Source: Devosia sp.
GTDB taxonomy: Bacteria; Pseudomonadota; Alphaproteobacteria; Rhizobiales; Devosiaceae
Direction of reading: 5' to 3'
NCBI RefSeq assembly: GCF_017744655.1
Contig: NZ_JAGIAW010000001.1
Coordinates: 806,001-870,000, forward strand
Length of the DNA stretch: 64,000 bases
In this document: one piece after another, positions 26,870 to 34,958 of the stretch
How the letters are laid out: each line of letters opens with the position of its first letter
Position numbering within the stretch: the first letter of the stretch is position 1
Translations under genes and position numbers: made by a program
The notes under the pieces: model-generated
The model's database searches: none
What the model was told of the DNA's origin: nothing
The model's input: only the letters and a program-made list of their open reading frames with translations

Positions 26870-27664
26870 GTGGGAGTTTCTGTCGAAAGCAATGTGCGGG
26901 GCTCCTGCTGTCTTTGCGGGGCCAATGCCGTTGTCTTGACAGGTGAACACAAAGTAAAGGCGAGCGCTCTAAAAAAAGAGTTTGGAAATCGGCCGCTGTA
27001 CATCGGCAACGTTGAGCATGGCCCTATGCGATACGCTCAGGGAACAAAATCAAAAGCATTTCACTTCAATTCAAAATTATGTGCCGACTGCAACAGTAGT
27101 CGAACTCAGGGCGCTGATCGCGCGTTTGATAAATTTAATTCAAATGCCACTCAATTATGTGCTGAAGGCGCCCCGCCAGAGTTTGCCTTTATGGACGAAG
27201 CGTTTTTAGAAGGCACACCTGGATATGTTGACCTGTTTCGATACTTCGCGAAAATATTGTGCTGCCACATCGCAGATCTTGATGGGCCTCGCCTGCTGCA
27301 TATGTGCAATTTTGCCATCGGTAAAAACAACCAGAATTGCGTTTACCTCTCTGTAGATTTGGATCCGAAGTATAAAAAATACGTCCACTCAGGATCATAC
27401 GGTCCGTATGCTGCGCATGGTGGACTCGTAGTCTACAGTGACGGTGAAACAGGTGGACCAAACGCTTTTCATTCCACCCTTACCATCGGCCCCGTGCGAT
27501 ATGTTTTCTACAGTCGGCTGACTTGGCTTGAGCGGCTCGAAGTACGGCTCGGTCATATGAAATTTTACGATTGGTGCAGGCAAATGTCGGCCGAAGCCAA
27601 AAGAAATCCGATATCGAGTGAAGACCGGTTGGACTTAGGGCTTAATTCTGGAGACGATGCATGA
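26870..27664 (+). CDS. AT-rich gene for an HNH-like zinc-finger protein, probably horizontally acquired
   Basis: A 264-residue protein starting at GTG 26870 after GAGGATC. It has CCLCG near 14, GEHKVKASALKKEF near 25 and KLCADCNSSRTQGADRAFDK near 70. This CxxC - EH - CxxCN layout resembles HNH nuclease zinc fingers, but the final catalytic His/Asn is not clear, so nuclease activity is unproven. The rest is unfamiliar. Base composition and codons (ATA, AAA, TTA, poly-A runs) differ sharply from neighbours. Position directly 3' of a tRNA suggests integration there. The stop overlaps the following ATG. Confidence 0.75.
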   Translation: MGVSVESNVRGSCCLCGANAVVLTGEHKVKASALKKEFGNRPLYIGNVEHGPMRYAQGTKSKAFHFNSKLCADCNSSRTQGADRAFDKFNSNATQLCAEGAPPEFAFMDEAFLEGTPGYVDLFRYFAKILCCHIADLDGPRLLHMCNFAIGKNNQNCVYLSVDLDPKYKKYVHSGSYGPYAAHGGLVVYSDGETGGPNAFHSTLTIGPVRYVFYSRLTWLERLEVRLGHMKFYDWCRQMSAEAKRNPISSEDRLDLGLNSGDDA

Positions 27665-27897
27665 GCCGCAAGGAATTTGACGCATCGCGCATGCGGCGCA
27701 TGAAGCGCATTGCAGGGCGCTATGGCTTGACGATTCTCACGGCGGAAAAGCTGAAGGTTTTGGGACAGCCCGGCGGCCATGCCCTGCGGCACGATGAAAC
27801 CTTCAAAATCGTCTATGGTGATGTGCCCAAACCATTTTCTGCGTCGCTCGACGATATCGAGACCTATCTCGACAAGCTTGAGGCGGGAGAAGAGTAA
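27661..27897 (+). CDS. Small protein of unknown function
   Basis: A 78-residue protein starting with an ATG that overlaps the upstream stop as ATGA. The N-half is strongly basic (SRMRRMKRIAGRYGL) and the C-half acidic (SLDDIETYLDKLEAGEE). Codon use is host-like, unlike the preceding gene, so it may be resident DNA that the insertion came to abut, or a partner acquired with it. No family recognised. Confidence 0.6.
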   Translation: MSRKEFDASRMRRMKRIAGRYGLTILTAEKLKVLGQPGGHALRHDETFKIVYGDVPKPFSASLDDIETYLDKLEAGEE

Positions 27898-27938
27898 GCG
27901 AGGCTGACCTTCATGGCAACCGAGCGAATGCCCCGTAG

Positions 27939-27972
27939 CGGAACATTCCGTTATTTATTCCGTAATAGGAAT
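27939..27972. promoter_or_regulatory. Cluster of short palindromes in an intergenic stretch
   Basis: CGGAACATTCCG (27939-27950) is a perfect palindrome apart from its CA centre. Seven bases on, ATTCC (27957-27961) and GGAAT (27968-27972) form a second one. ATTCCGT also occurs as a direct repeat. The sequence is AT-richer than its surroundings and may be an operator or promoter. Nothing else is seen from 27898 to 28053. Confidence 0.3.
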
Positions 27973-28053
27973 CGGCTCACACTCCATGTGTAGGCTCACT
28001 GGAGACGTTCATCGTTTCTCTGAAGCGCTGAATGGCCTCTGGTTTCTTGGATC

Positions 28054-28099
28054 GCGTTTTCGATCCTGAAGAGTGGTGTCCACTCTTTTCCGAAAACGC
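28054..28099. repeat. Hairpin repeat, family D
   Basis: GCGTTTTCG (28054-28062) pairs with CGAAAACGC (28091-28099), and inside it AGAGTGG (28070-28076) pairs with CCACTCT (28080-28086) around loop TGT. The layout resembles the common rhizobial intergenic repeat built on a TTTTCGG/CCGAAAA hairpin. It lies just before the small ORF at 28119 and argues against a longer start for that ORF. Confidence 0.6.
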
Positions 28100-28118
28100 T
28101 CTATTGGAGGCGCGCATC

Positions 28119-28295
28119 GTGTTTACTCTCATCAACGCAGACGCCGACGAAGACGACGCCGAAATCACCGATCCTCAGGAAATCGCGGAATTGTTTGCGG
28201 CCATCGCGGCCGTGGCAATCGAGACCATTGGTGCTGCCAATGTGCGCGAATTGTTTGATGCGGTGGTTGAACAGGAGGGGCGCGATCCCAATTAG
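28119..28295 (+). CDS. Possible small acidic protein
   Basis: A 58-residue frame from GTG 28119, which follows TTGGAGG with 8-base spacing. An ATG at 28032 in the same frame would run through the hairpin repeat and is unlikely. The product is acidic (NADADEDDAEI) and helical (EIAELFAAIAAVAIETIGAA). Codon choice is host-like. No family recognised. Confidence 0.5.
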   Translation: MFTLINADADEDDAEITDPQEIAELFAAIAAVAIETIGAANVRELFDAVVEQEGRDPN

Positions 28296-28444
28296 AGCTT
28301 TTTCCACTTTCACCCGTGAGCACTGCTGAGGTGGTGCCTGCCATACGGCCCTGAACGCCGAACCCGCAATCTGCCTTGACGAAGCTATTTGGGTCCGCGA
28401 GGACTTGGCTTCGCCAGGGCAATCTTTCGCGAGGGACGTGAAGA

Positions 28445-29110
28445 GTGGGGCAAATGCAAATCCTGCCGGAACGGCCCATGGTGCAGGCGCTGGGCGACAG
28501 CGCCATTCTCGTACGTTTCGGCAGCAGGCTCGATGAAAATGCCAATCGTCGGGCCATCGGCTTTGCGGCGACGCTGGAAAGCGAAGAGATCGCAGGAATA
28601 ATCGAAGTCGTGCCGAGCCTTGTTTCGGTGCTACTGCGGTACGATCCACTGATTTCACGACATCAGGATATTGAAGGCGAAATCCGGCTACGGCTGCATG
28701 ACGCGCTGGAGGAGCGGGCCGGCGCCGCTCATGGGATCGGCGTGCGTTTTGGCGGCGAGGCGGGGCCGGACCTTGAGGAGGTCGCAGGCTTGCTGAAGAT
28801 TTCTGCGGAAAAATTCATGGCGCAGCACAATGCTGTGCCGCTGCGGGTTTTGGCGACCGGCTTTGCACCGGGTTTTGTTTATTGCGGATTTCATCCCGAC
28901 GCGCTGGTCCTGCCGCGGCGGGACAAGGTGCGCGCTCTGGTGCCGGCCGGGAGCGTGCTCTTTGCCGCCGGGCAGACGGCGATTGCCGCCACGGATATTC
29001 CGACAGGCTGGCACGTGATCGGGCACACCGATTTTTCCAATTTCGATCCGGCTGCCGAGCCGCCGACGCGGCTGCGGGCGGGCGATAGCGTCAGCTTCGA
29101 GGTGGCCTGA
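28445..29110 (+). CDS. pxpB: 5-oxoprolinase subunit B (KipI-like)
   Basis: A 221-residue protein with the allophanate hydrolase subunit 1 fold. With PxpA and PxpC it hydrolyses 5-oxoproline to glutamate using ATP. Markers are ALGDSAILVRFG near 15, VPLRVLATGFAPGFVYCGFH near 136, LPRRDKVRALVPAGSVLFAA and TGWHVIGHTD. GTG 28445 has GAGGG 9 bases upstream; ATG 28454 is possible but lacks spacing. It is followed directly by pxpC. Confidence 0.93.
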   Translation: MGQMQILPERPMVQALGDSAILVRFGSRLDENANRRAIGFAATLESEEIAGIIEVVPSLVSVLLRYDPLISRHQDIEGEIRLRLHDALEERAGAAHGIGVRFGGEAGPDLEEVAGLLKISAEKFMAQHNAVPLRVLATGFAPGFVYCGFHPDALVLPRRDKVRALVPAGSVLFAAGQTAIAATDIPTGWHVIGHTDFSNFDPAAEPPTRLRAGDSVSFEVA

Positions 29111-30130
29111 GTGGCAGCAACTCTGGTCATCGAACGGGCGGGGCCACTCGTCAGCATTCAGGATGCGGGGCGGTTTGGCTATCTCGCCCATGGCATCAGC
29201 GCGTCGGGCCCGATGGATGCCGGCGCTTTCAAGCGGGCGGGAGTGCTCGCGGGGAGCGGAGGGGCGGCGGGCATCGAGTTTTCGATGCTCGGGCTCGATC
29301 TCCTTGTCGCCGAAGGCGAAGCCGTGATGGGCTGGGATGGCGGAACCTTCGAAGTTTCGGTCAATGGGCGGACGCAGAGCTGGCCGAGCTCGGTCCTGTT
29401 GGCAGCGGGTGACCGGCTGACCATTTCGGCGGGCACTGGTGGCAATTACGGCTATCTGCGCTTTGGCGGCGAGATTGACGTGCCCTTGGTGATGGGCAGC
29501 CGGGCGACCAGTATGCGAGCGCGGATCGGCGGGCTGGATGGCCGCGCGCTCAGAGCGGGCGACATGTTGGGAGTAACCCAGCATATCACCAATCGCCGAG
29601 CTGCCCTCGGGCTTGACCCGAGGGCCGATGCGGGAGCCGCAGCCATAGAGGGCGGGAATGATGGCCCTCGGGTCAAGCCCGAGGGCAGCTCGGTTTTTGG
29701 GGTGAGATTGGGGAATGACGCGGCACCAAAGACGGTGAGCGGTGGGCCGATCCGCTTCGTTTGGGGCCTGCATGCCGAGGTCTTTGGCACCGAGTTACGG
29801 GAAAAATTCGTAACCAGCGCGTTTCGCATTTCCTCGATGATGGACCGCATGGGCGTACGGCTGCGCGATGAGGCCGCGGTCTTTGCCGAGGCACGGATAT
29901 TGTCGCTGGTGTCGGACCCGGTCGTGGTCGGCGACATCCAGATTCTTGGCGATGGCACGCCCATCGTGCTGGGGCGCGATCATCAGCCGACAGGCGGTTA
30001 CCCGCGGATCGGTACGATCATTTCGGCCGATCTCGATCGCTTTTTCCAGCTCCGGCCCAATGCGGAGCTTGTGTTCGCGCCGGTTGGCCTTGATCATGCC
30101 CAGGCTTTGTTGCGGAGCGGAATTGCATGA
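29111..30130 (+). CDS. pxpC: 5-oxoprolinase subunit C (biotin-dependent-carboxyltransferase family) with a repeat-encoded insertion
   Basis: A 339-residue subunit, longer than the roughly 310 usual. GTG 29111 comes right after the pxpB stop. Family blocks are SIQDAGRFGYLAHGISASGPMD, NYGYLRFGGEID and, after the insertion, GGPIRFVWGLHAEVF, FRISSMMDRMGVRL and GRDHQPTGGYPRIGTI. Residues about 162-195 are encoded by a palindromic repeat (29596-29693) that keeps the frame open. The insert falls between the two conserved halves, probably in a surface loop, so the enzyme may still work. Its stop overlaps pxpA as ATGA. Confidence 0.92.
   Translation: MAATLVIERAGPLVSIQDAGRFGYLAHGISASGPMDAGAFKRAGVLAGSGGAAGIEFSMLGLDLLVAEGEAVMGWDGGTFEVSVNGRTQSWPSSVLLAAGDRLTISAGTGGNYGYLRFGGEIDVPLVMGSRATSMRARIGGLDGRALRAGDMLGVTQHITNRRAALGLDPRADAGAAAIEGGNDGPRVKPEGSSVFGVRLGNDAAPKTVSGGPIRFVWGLHAEVFGTELREKFVTSAFRISSMMDRMGVRLRDEAAVFAEARILSLVSDPVVVGDIQILGDGTPIVLGRDHQPTGGYPRIGTIISADLDRFFQLRPNAELVFAPVGLDHAQALLRSGIA
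29596..29693. repeat. Palindromic repeat inserted in frame within pxpC
   Basis: Arms 29596-29626 and 29663-29693 are perfect 31-base inverted copies, and each arm contains its own hairpin (CCCTCGGG CTTGA CCCGAGGG). The 36-base spacer between them is open in the gene's frame. Structure (hairpin, spacer, inverted hairpin) is that of a REPIN. No other copy of this exact arm is in the window. Confidence 0.92.
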
Positions 30131-30912
30131 CCAGCATAGATCTCAACGCCGATCTCGGCGAAGGCATGGGCACGGATGATGATCTGCTGGGAATTGTATC
30201 GAGCGCGTCGATTGCTTGCGGCGGCCATGCGGGCGATGCGCAGACGATCCGGCATATCCTAAAACTGTGCAAGGCGCGGGGGATTCGGGCCGGCGCGCAT
30301 CCGGGCTATGCCGACAAGCCGCGTTTTGGCCGGTTTCGGCTGGTGATGCCGCTGGACCAGCTTATCGGGCAGGTGCGCAACCAGATGTTTCTGATCCGCC
30401 ATATCGCCAGCGAAGTCGATGTGCCGCTGTCCTATGTGAAGCTGCATGGGGCGCTGGCCAACCAGACAGCGGAAGAGCTGGCCTTGGCGGTTGCGGTTTT
30501 CGCGGCCGTGCAGGCCATGGACGAGAAAATGGCGGTGCTGGCACTCGACAATTCCGAGCAGGTGCGCGCGGCCAAGGCCGTCGGCGTGCCGCTGATCCGG
30601 GAAGCTTATGCCGACCGTGCCTATACGGCAGAGGGGTTATTGGTGCCGCGGACGCAGGAGGGCGCGGTCATTCACGAGACGGATGCCGTGATCGAACGCT
30701 GTCTGCGGCTGGCGCAGAAGGGCGAGATCGTGGCCATAGACGGGACGGTGCTGAAATCGGGCGCGCGCTCAATATGCCTCCACGGTGATACGCCCGGTGC
30801 GGTCGACCTGGCGCGGGACGTGCGCGATGCGCTTGAGGGTGAGGGGATCACCATCAAGGCTGATCCGCCAGAAGAAGACTTACCCTGGGTCTCCCAAGGG
30901 GGGAGAGGTTGA
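30127..30912 (+). CDS. pxpA: 5-oxoprolinase subunit A (LamB/YcsF family)
   Basis: A 261-residue protein opening IDLNADLGEGMGTDD, then IACGGHAGDAQTIRH, GAHPGYADKPRFGR, YVKLHGALAN and ICLHGDTPGAVDLA, all family hallmarks including the conserved His/Asp residues of the catalytic TIM-like barrel. It completes the pxpBCA unit. The last dozen residues (EEDLPWVSQGGRG) are encoded by the left arm of a palindromic repeat that has replaced the original 3' end. Confidence 0.94.
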   Translation: MTSIDLNADLGEGMGTDDDLLGIVSSASIACGGHAGDAQTIRHILKLCKARGIRAGAHPGYADKPRFGRFRLVMPLDQLIGQVRNQMFLIRHIASEVDVPLSYVKLHGALANQTAEELALAVAVFAAVQAMDEKMAVLALDNSEQVRAAKAVGVPLIREAYADRAYTAEGLLVPRTQEGAVIHETDAVIERCLRLAQKGEIVAIDGTVLKSGARSICLHGDTPGAVDLARDVRDALEGEGITIKADPPEEDLPWVSQGGRG

Positions 30913-30951
30913 AATCGGCGACATGCCTTTGGGTTTGAGAAACCCAGGGTA
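30881..30951. repeat. Palindromic repeat at the 3' end of pxpA
   Basis: TACCCTGGGT (30881-30890) and ACCCAGGGTA (30942-30951) are exact inverted copies, with partial inner symmetry (CTCCCAAGGG against CCTTTGGGTTTGAG). The left arm lies inside pxpA and supplies its C-terminus and stop; the right arm is in the spacer. Confidence 0.75.
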
Positions 30952-30992
30952 GCTCTGGGGCCTGATGCCCATGTCTATGCGCCCTCACCGGC

Positions 30993-31062
30993 TGTCATCC
31001 CGGCGCAGGCCGGGATCCATCTTGAGATCCGAGGATGGGCCCCGGCCTGCGCCGGGGTGACA
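30993..31062. repeat. Palindromic repeat, GTCAT-ended (family A-like)
   Basis: Arms 30993-31020 and 31035-31062 are inverted copies with three mismatches over 28 bases; each holds a CCGGCGCAGGCCGG-type hairpin. Ends TGTCAT/GTGACA match the other family A elements. It sits between the convergent pxpA and livF-like genes, 40 bases from the previous repeat. Confidence 0.85.
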
Positions 31063-31094
31063 ATCGAGTTTGGAATAGGCGCAGCACTCTTCTT

Positions 31095-31862
31095 TTAGAT
31101 CGCCAGGTATTCGTGCCTGAGCTCCGTGTTATCGAGCACCTCCTTGGCGGTGCCGGCAAACACGACTTCGCCCGTATCGAGGATAACGGCGCGGTCGGCG
31201 AGCTTCAGGGCTGCAACGGCATTCTGCTCAACGATGATGGTGGTGATCCCCAGCGGCTTGATCGAGTGCAGGATGCGTTCGATTTCCTGGACAATGACTG
31301 GCGCCAAGCCTTCATAGGGCTCGTCGAGCAGCAGCAGTTTCAGGTCCCGAGCCAGGGCGCGGGCGATGGCTAGCATCTGCTGTTCGCCGCCGGAGAGGGT
31401 GACGCCTTCCTGGGTGCGCCGCTCGGCAAGACGCGGAAAGCTTTCGTAGATCTGTTCGAGGCTCCAGCCATTGCCGGGGGCGACCTTGGCGAGGGTGATG
31501 TTTTCCTCGACGGTCAGGCCTTGGATGATGCGGCGGTCTTCCGGCACGAGCTGGATGCCGGAACGGGCGGCCTCAAAGCTTTTCATCTGGTGCACGGGCA
31601 GGCCATCGAGCCAGATTTCGCCCTGGCGCATCTGCGGATTGTCGGTGCGGGCGATGGTGCGCAGGGTGGACGTTTTGCCCGCGCCATTGCGGCCGAGCAA
31701 AGCGAGGATCTCGCCCTTGCGGATATCGAGCGACACACCTTGCACGATATAGCTCTCGCCGTAATAGGCGTGCATATCGCGCACCGAGAAGAAGGGGCGG
31801 GTGGTTTCGATTTCGACGGCGTGACTGACGGTGGTTTCTGTTGTCATGGCGATGGAACTCAT
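31095..31862 (-). CDS. HAAT-type ABC transporter ATPase (LivF/UrtE-like)
   Basis: A 255-residue ATPase: Walker A LLGRNGAGKTSTLRT, Q-loop in GIQLVPEDRRI, signature TLSGGEQQMLAIARAL, Walker B LLLLDEPYEGL and H-loop switch IIVEQN. It is the second nucleotide-binding subunit of a hydrophobic amino acid/amide importer. ATG 31862 shares a base with the stop of the LivG-like gene (TGATG); TTG 31865 is unlikely. Confidence 0.93.
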   Translation of the reverse strand: MSSIAMTTETTVSHAVEIETTRPFFSVRDMHAYYGESYIVQGVSLDIRKGEILALLGRNGAGKTSTLRTIARTDNPQMRQGEIWLDGLPVHQMKSFEAARSGIQLVPEDRRIIQGLTVEENITLAKVAPGNGWSLEQIYESFPRLAERRTQEGVTLSGGEQQMLAIARALARDLKLLLLDEPYEGLAPVIVQEIERILHSIKPLGITTIIVEQNAVAALKLADRAVILDTGEVVFAGTAKEVLDNTELRHEYLAI

Positions 31863-32626
31863 CAATGGGCTCCTCCGAGATAGGCCTCTTGGACCTTGGG
31901 ATTGCCGCGAACCTCGTCAGGCGAGCCATCGGCGATGATGCGGCCCTGGGCGAGCACGGAAATCTTATCGGCCAGCGAGAAGACGACGTGCATGTCGTGC
32001 TCGATGATCACCTTGGTCATGCCGCGGCTCTTGATCTTCTTGAGCAGTTCGATGGTGGTGTTGGTGTCATGGCGGCTCATGCCGGCCGTGGGCTCGTCGA
32101 GCAACAGCAGGCGCGGGTGCTGGATGAGGCACATGGCCAATTCCATGCGCCGCTTGTCGCCACGGCTGAGGCTGCCGGCCAGCATTTCGCGGCGGTTGGT
32201 CATGCCCACGTCTTCAAGCATGTGCTCAGCTTCGGCCCGAATGCCGGTTTCGCTGTCGAGCGAGCGCAGCATGTTGAGCGTGAACATGCCGTCGCGCTTG
32301 GCGAGGGCAGGGATCATGACATTATGCAGGACCGAGAGGTCCGCAAAGATTTCCGGCGTCTGGAACACGCGCGCAATGCCGAGCTGGTTGATCTGGTAGG
32401 GCTTTCTGCCGGTAAGGACAGTGCCGTCGAAGACGACCTGGCCGCTTGTCGGCGCCAGCTTGCCGATGATGACGTTGAGCAGGGTCGATTTGCCGGCGCC
32501 GTTGGGCCCGATGATGGCGTGGGTCTTGCCCTCTTCGACTTGCAGGTCGATGTCGGCAAGGGCGTGAAGGCCACCGAAGCGCTTGTGGACGTCTGCTACG
32601 TGCAGGACGACGTTGGATTTTTCCAT
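31862..32626 (-). CDS. HAAT-type ABC transporter ATPase (LivG/UrtD-like)
   Basis: A 254-residue ATPase: Walker A IIGPNGAGKSTLLNV, Q-loop IARVFQTPEIF, Walker B LLLLDEPTAGMS and switch His in VIIEHDMHVV. The signature reads GSLSRGDKRRMELAMCL instead of the LSGGQ/LSYGQ type, closer to UrtD-like proteins. It pairs with the LivF-like subunit. ATG 32626 follows AGGACGAAAG. Confidence 0.92.
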   Translation of the reverse strand: MEKSNVVLHVADVHKRFGGLHALADIDLQVEEGKTHAIIGPNGAGKSTLLNVIIGKLAPTSGQVVFDGTVLTGRKPYQINQLGIARVFQTPEIFADLSVLHNVMIPALAKRDGMFTLNMLRSLDSETGIRAEAEHMLEDVGMTNRREMLAGSLSRGDKRRMELAMCLIQHPRLLLLDEPTAGMSRHDTNTTIELLKKIKSRGMTKVIIEHDMHVVFSLADKISVLAQGRIIADGSPDEVRGNPKVQEAYLGGAH

Positions 32627-32637
32627 TTTCTTTCGTC

Positions 32638-33780
32638 CTACTCTGCAGGTTGCGTGCGGGCGCTGGGCTTCGCGCTGGAGGAGCCGGAGCGACGGAAGGC
32701 AGCGGCAATGCGCCGAACGCCTTCCATGATGCCGCCGGGCAGGAAGATCACCACGATGACGAAGGCGAGGCCCAAGGTGAGGTGCCAGCCATCGCCCACG
32801 AACTTGCTGGTGATCTTGACCACGACATCGGCGACGCCCTCCGGAAGAAAACTCCAGAAGCGGGCGAGAATGTTGTCGTTGAGCGCGGAGAGGATGTTTT
32901 CAAAATACTTGATGATCCAGGCACCGATGACCGGACCGACTAGCGTGCCGACGCCGCCCAGAATGGTCATGAGCACGACTTCGCCCGAGGCGGTCCACTG
33001 CATGCGCTCCGCGCCAGCCAGCGGATCTGTGACGGCAAGAAGGGCACCTGCAAGGCCGGCATACATGCCCGAGATGACGAAGGCGGAAAGCGCATAGGGA
33101 CGGGTATTGAAGCCGGTAAACTGCATGCGCGTCTGGTTGGATTTGATGGCTTTCAGCATCATGCCGAACGGCGAACCGGCGATGCGCTGAGCGATGAAGA
33201 AAGCCAGGATCAGGAAGCCGGCGCAGAAGTAGAAGCCGGCATAGCCGCCGAGCTGCTGGCCGAGAAGGGTCGGCACTGGCTGACCGACGAAGGTCTGACC
33301 CACTGCTGCATCGAGCACGCGCGGATCTGCGAGCGTCAGCTGGAGGCCGGTTTCGCCATTGGTGATGGGCGTCAGCACCGAATAGGCGAGATTGTAGCTC
33401 ATCTGCGCGAAGGCGAGCGTGAGGATCGAGAAATAGATGCCCGAGCGGCGGAGGCAGAGGAAGCCGATGATGAGGGCGAAGAGGCCGGAGATCAGCACGG
33501 CAAAAATCATGGCCGGGATGGCATCGAGCGTTAGCAGCTTGAAGGACCAGACGGCAGCATAAGAGCCGACGCCGAAGAAGGCGGCGTGGCCGAAGCTGAG
33601 ATAGCCGGTGAGGCCGAAGAGAATGTTGAAGCCCACGGCGAAGATGCCGAAAATCATGAAGCGCTGCAGCAGGTCCGGATAGCCGGCGCCAAAGGGCGCC
33701 AGCCAAATCGGCATGGCGAGCACCACGATGGTGAAGCCCAGGAACAGGAAGAGATCGTTGCGGGACATGAAAGTGGTCAT
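32638..33780 (-). CDS. HAAT-type ABC transporter permease (LivM/UrtC-like)
   Basis: A 380-residue membrane protein with about ten helices. Family blocks are [26 protein letters not shown] near 52, [14 protein letters not shown] and [13 protein letters not shown]. The basic C-terminal tail ([11 protein letters not shown]) is cytoplasmic. ATG 33780 starts one base after the LivH-like stop, with GGAGG located in the end of that gene. Confidence 0.92.
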   Translation of the reverse strand: MTTFMSRNDLFLFLGFTIVVLAMPIWLAPFGAGYPDLLQRFMIFGIFAVGFNILFGLTGYLSFGHAAFFGVGSYAAVWSFKLLTLDAIPAMIFAVLISGLFALIIGFLCLRRSGIYFSILTLAFAQMSYNLAYSVLTPITNGETGLQLTLADPRVLDAAVGQTFVGQPVPTLLGQQLGGYAGFYFCAGFLILAFFIAQRIAGSPFGMMLKAIKSNQTRMQFTGFNTRPYALSAFVISGMYAGLAGALLAVTDPLAGAERMQWTASGEVVLMTILGGVGTLVGPVIGAWIIKYFENILSALNDNILARFWSFLPEGVADVVVKITSKFVGDGWHLTLGLAFVIVVIFLPGGIMEGVRRIAAAFRRSGSSSAKPSARTQPAE

Positions 33781-33781
33781 G

Positions 33782-34813
33782 TCAGGCCTCCATCACGCCG
33801 CGCCGGCCCATGAGGCCACGGGGACGAACCAGAAGAATGATGACGGCGACGAGATAGATGATGATCTGGTCGATGCCGGGGAAGATCGCTTTCACCTGGT
33901 TCATCGAGGCGAAGGACTGCAAAATGCCGAGGAGGAAGCCTGCGGCGACGGCGCCGGGCAGTGAGCCCATGCCGCCGACAACCACAACCACGAAGGAAAG
34001 GACCAGGAAATCCATGCCGAGGTGGTAGTTGGGCGGGAGGAGGGGCGTGTACATGACGCCCGCCATGCCGGCGACGACGGCGGCGAGGCCGAACATGATG
34101 GTGAAGCGGCGATCGATATTGATGCCGAGCAGCCCGACGGTTTCGCGATCGGCCATGCCGGCGCGCACAACCATGCCGAAGGTGGTGAACTGCAGGAAGG
34201 CGAAGACGCCACCGATGACCACGCCGGCAAAGAGGAAATAGATCAGGCGCCAGACCGGGTAGGTGATGACATTGGCCTGCATGCCGAGCCACGCGCCAAT
34301 ATCGGCGGCGCCGCGCAGATCGGTCGGCATGGGCTGGGGAATTGGGTTGGGTCCGAAGACGGACTTGATGACTTCCTGGGCCACGATGGCGAGGCCGAAG
34401 GTGACCAGAATCTGTTCGGCGTGAGTGCGCTTGTAAAAGTGCTTGATGATGCCGCGTTCGAGCCCGATGCCGACAAGGAGCATGATCGGAATGGTGATAA
34501 GGATCGAGAGCGGCACGGAGTAATTGACCAGCACTGCGCCGAAATCACCAAGCCAGGCCTGCACCAGCGGCTCGCGCACTTCGAGCGGCGCGCCCCAGGG
34601 GGAGAGCTTTTCGGGGTCTATGGTGACCGTTTCCATGGTGAGGAACATGCGCACGGTGACGGCGCAGAAAGCGCCCAGCATGAACAGCGCGCCATGGGCG
34701 AAATTGACGACGCCCAGCGTGCCGAACACCAAAGTGAGGCCAAGGGCGATCAGCGCATAGGCGGCGCCTTTGTCGAGCCCATTGAGAAATTGCAGAAAGA
34801 TGACTTCGAACAT
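33782..34813 (-). CDS. HAAT-type ABC transporter permease (LivH/UrtB-like)
   Basis: A 343-residue permease with about eight helices. Signatures are [27 protein letters not shown] at the N-terminus, [20 protein letters not shown] and [23 protein letters not shown] 34813 has GGAG 7 bases upstream. A loop near residues 55-95 ([17 protein letters not shown]) is an insertion I do not recognise from standard LivH. Confidence 0.92.
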   Translation of the reverse strand: MFEVIFLQFLNGLDKGAAYALIALGLTLVFGTLGVVNFAHGALFMLGAFCAVTVRMFLTMETVTIDPEKLSPWGAPLEVREPLVQAWLGDFGAVLVNYSVPLSILITIPIMLLVGIGLERGIIKHFYKRTHAEQILVTFGLAIVAQEVIKSVFGPNPIPQPMPTDLRGAADIGAWLGMQANVITYPVWRLIYFLFAGVVIGGVFAFLQFTTFGMVVRAGMADRETVGLLGINIDRRFTIMFGLAAVVAGMAGVMYTPLLPPNYHLGMDFLVLSFVVVVVGGMGSLPGAVAAGFLLGILQSFASMNQVKAIFPGIDQIIIYLVAVIILLVRPRGLMGRRGVMEA

Positions 34814-34856
34814 CGGATGCTCCGGGTCGACCGAAAGGCACGAAATCTCCCTGGAG

Positions 34857-34934
34857 CGTCACCGCCGGCTTGTCCCGGCGGTCCATGGGCGCGGCGGCAT
34901 CCCATGGATTGCCGGGACAAGCCCGGCAATGACG
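34857..34934. repeat. Palindromic repeat, family B (most intact copy)
   Basis: Arms 34857-34889 and 34901-34934 are inverted copies differing at a few bases; each holds a CCGGGCTTGTCCCGG-type hairpin and ends in CGTCA. Related copies lie at 2689-2717 and 56761-56829. It sits between the substrate-binding-protein gene and the permease genes within one operon, so it could form a transcript hairpin that sets differential expression. Confidence 0.88.
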
Positions 34935-34958
34935 ATGGTTGGGAGCTCGACTACAGTT

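Noticed and set aside
26843..28031. A second copy of the tRNA-Ser 3' end as an attachment site downstream of the AT-rich gene
   Set aside because: No clear repeat of the tRNA 3' sequence was found by eye and no integrase is present, so integration is inferred only from position and composition.
28032..28118. Longer start (ATG 28032) for the small acidic ORF
   Set aside because: It would translate a dispersed hairpin repeat, and GTG 28119 has a much better ribosome binding site.
31841..33097. A 418-codon open frame antisense to the livG- and livM-like genes
   Set aside because: Shadow frame; all sense-strand motifs are intact.
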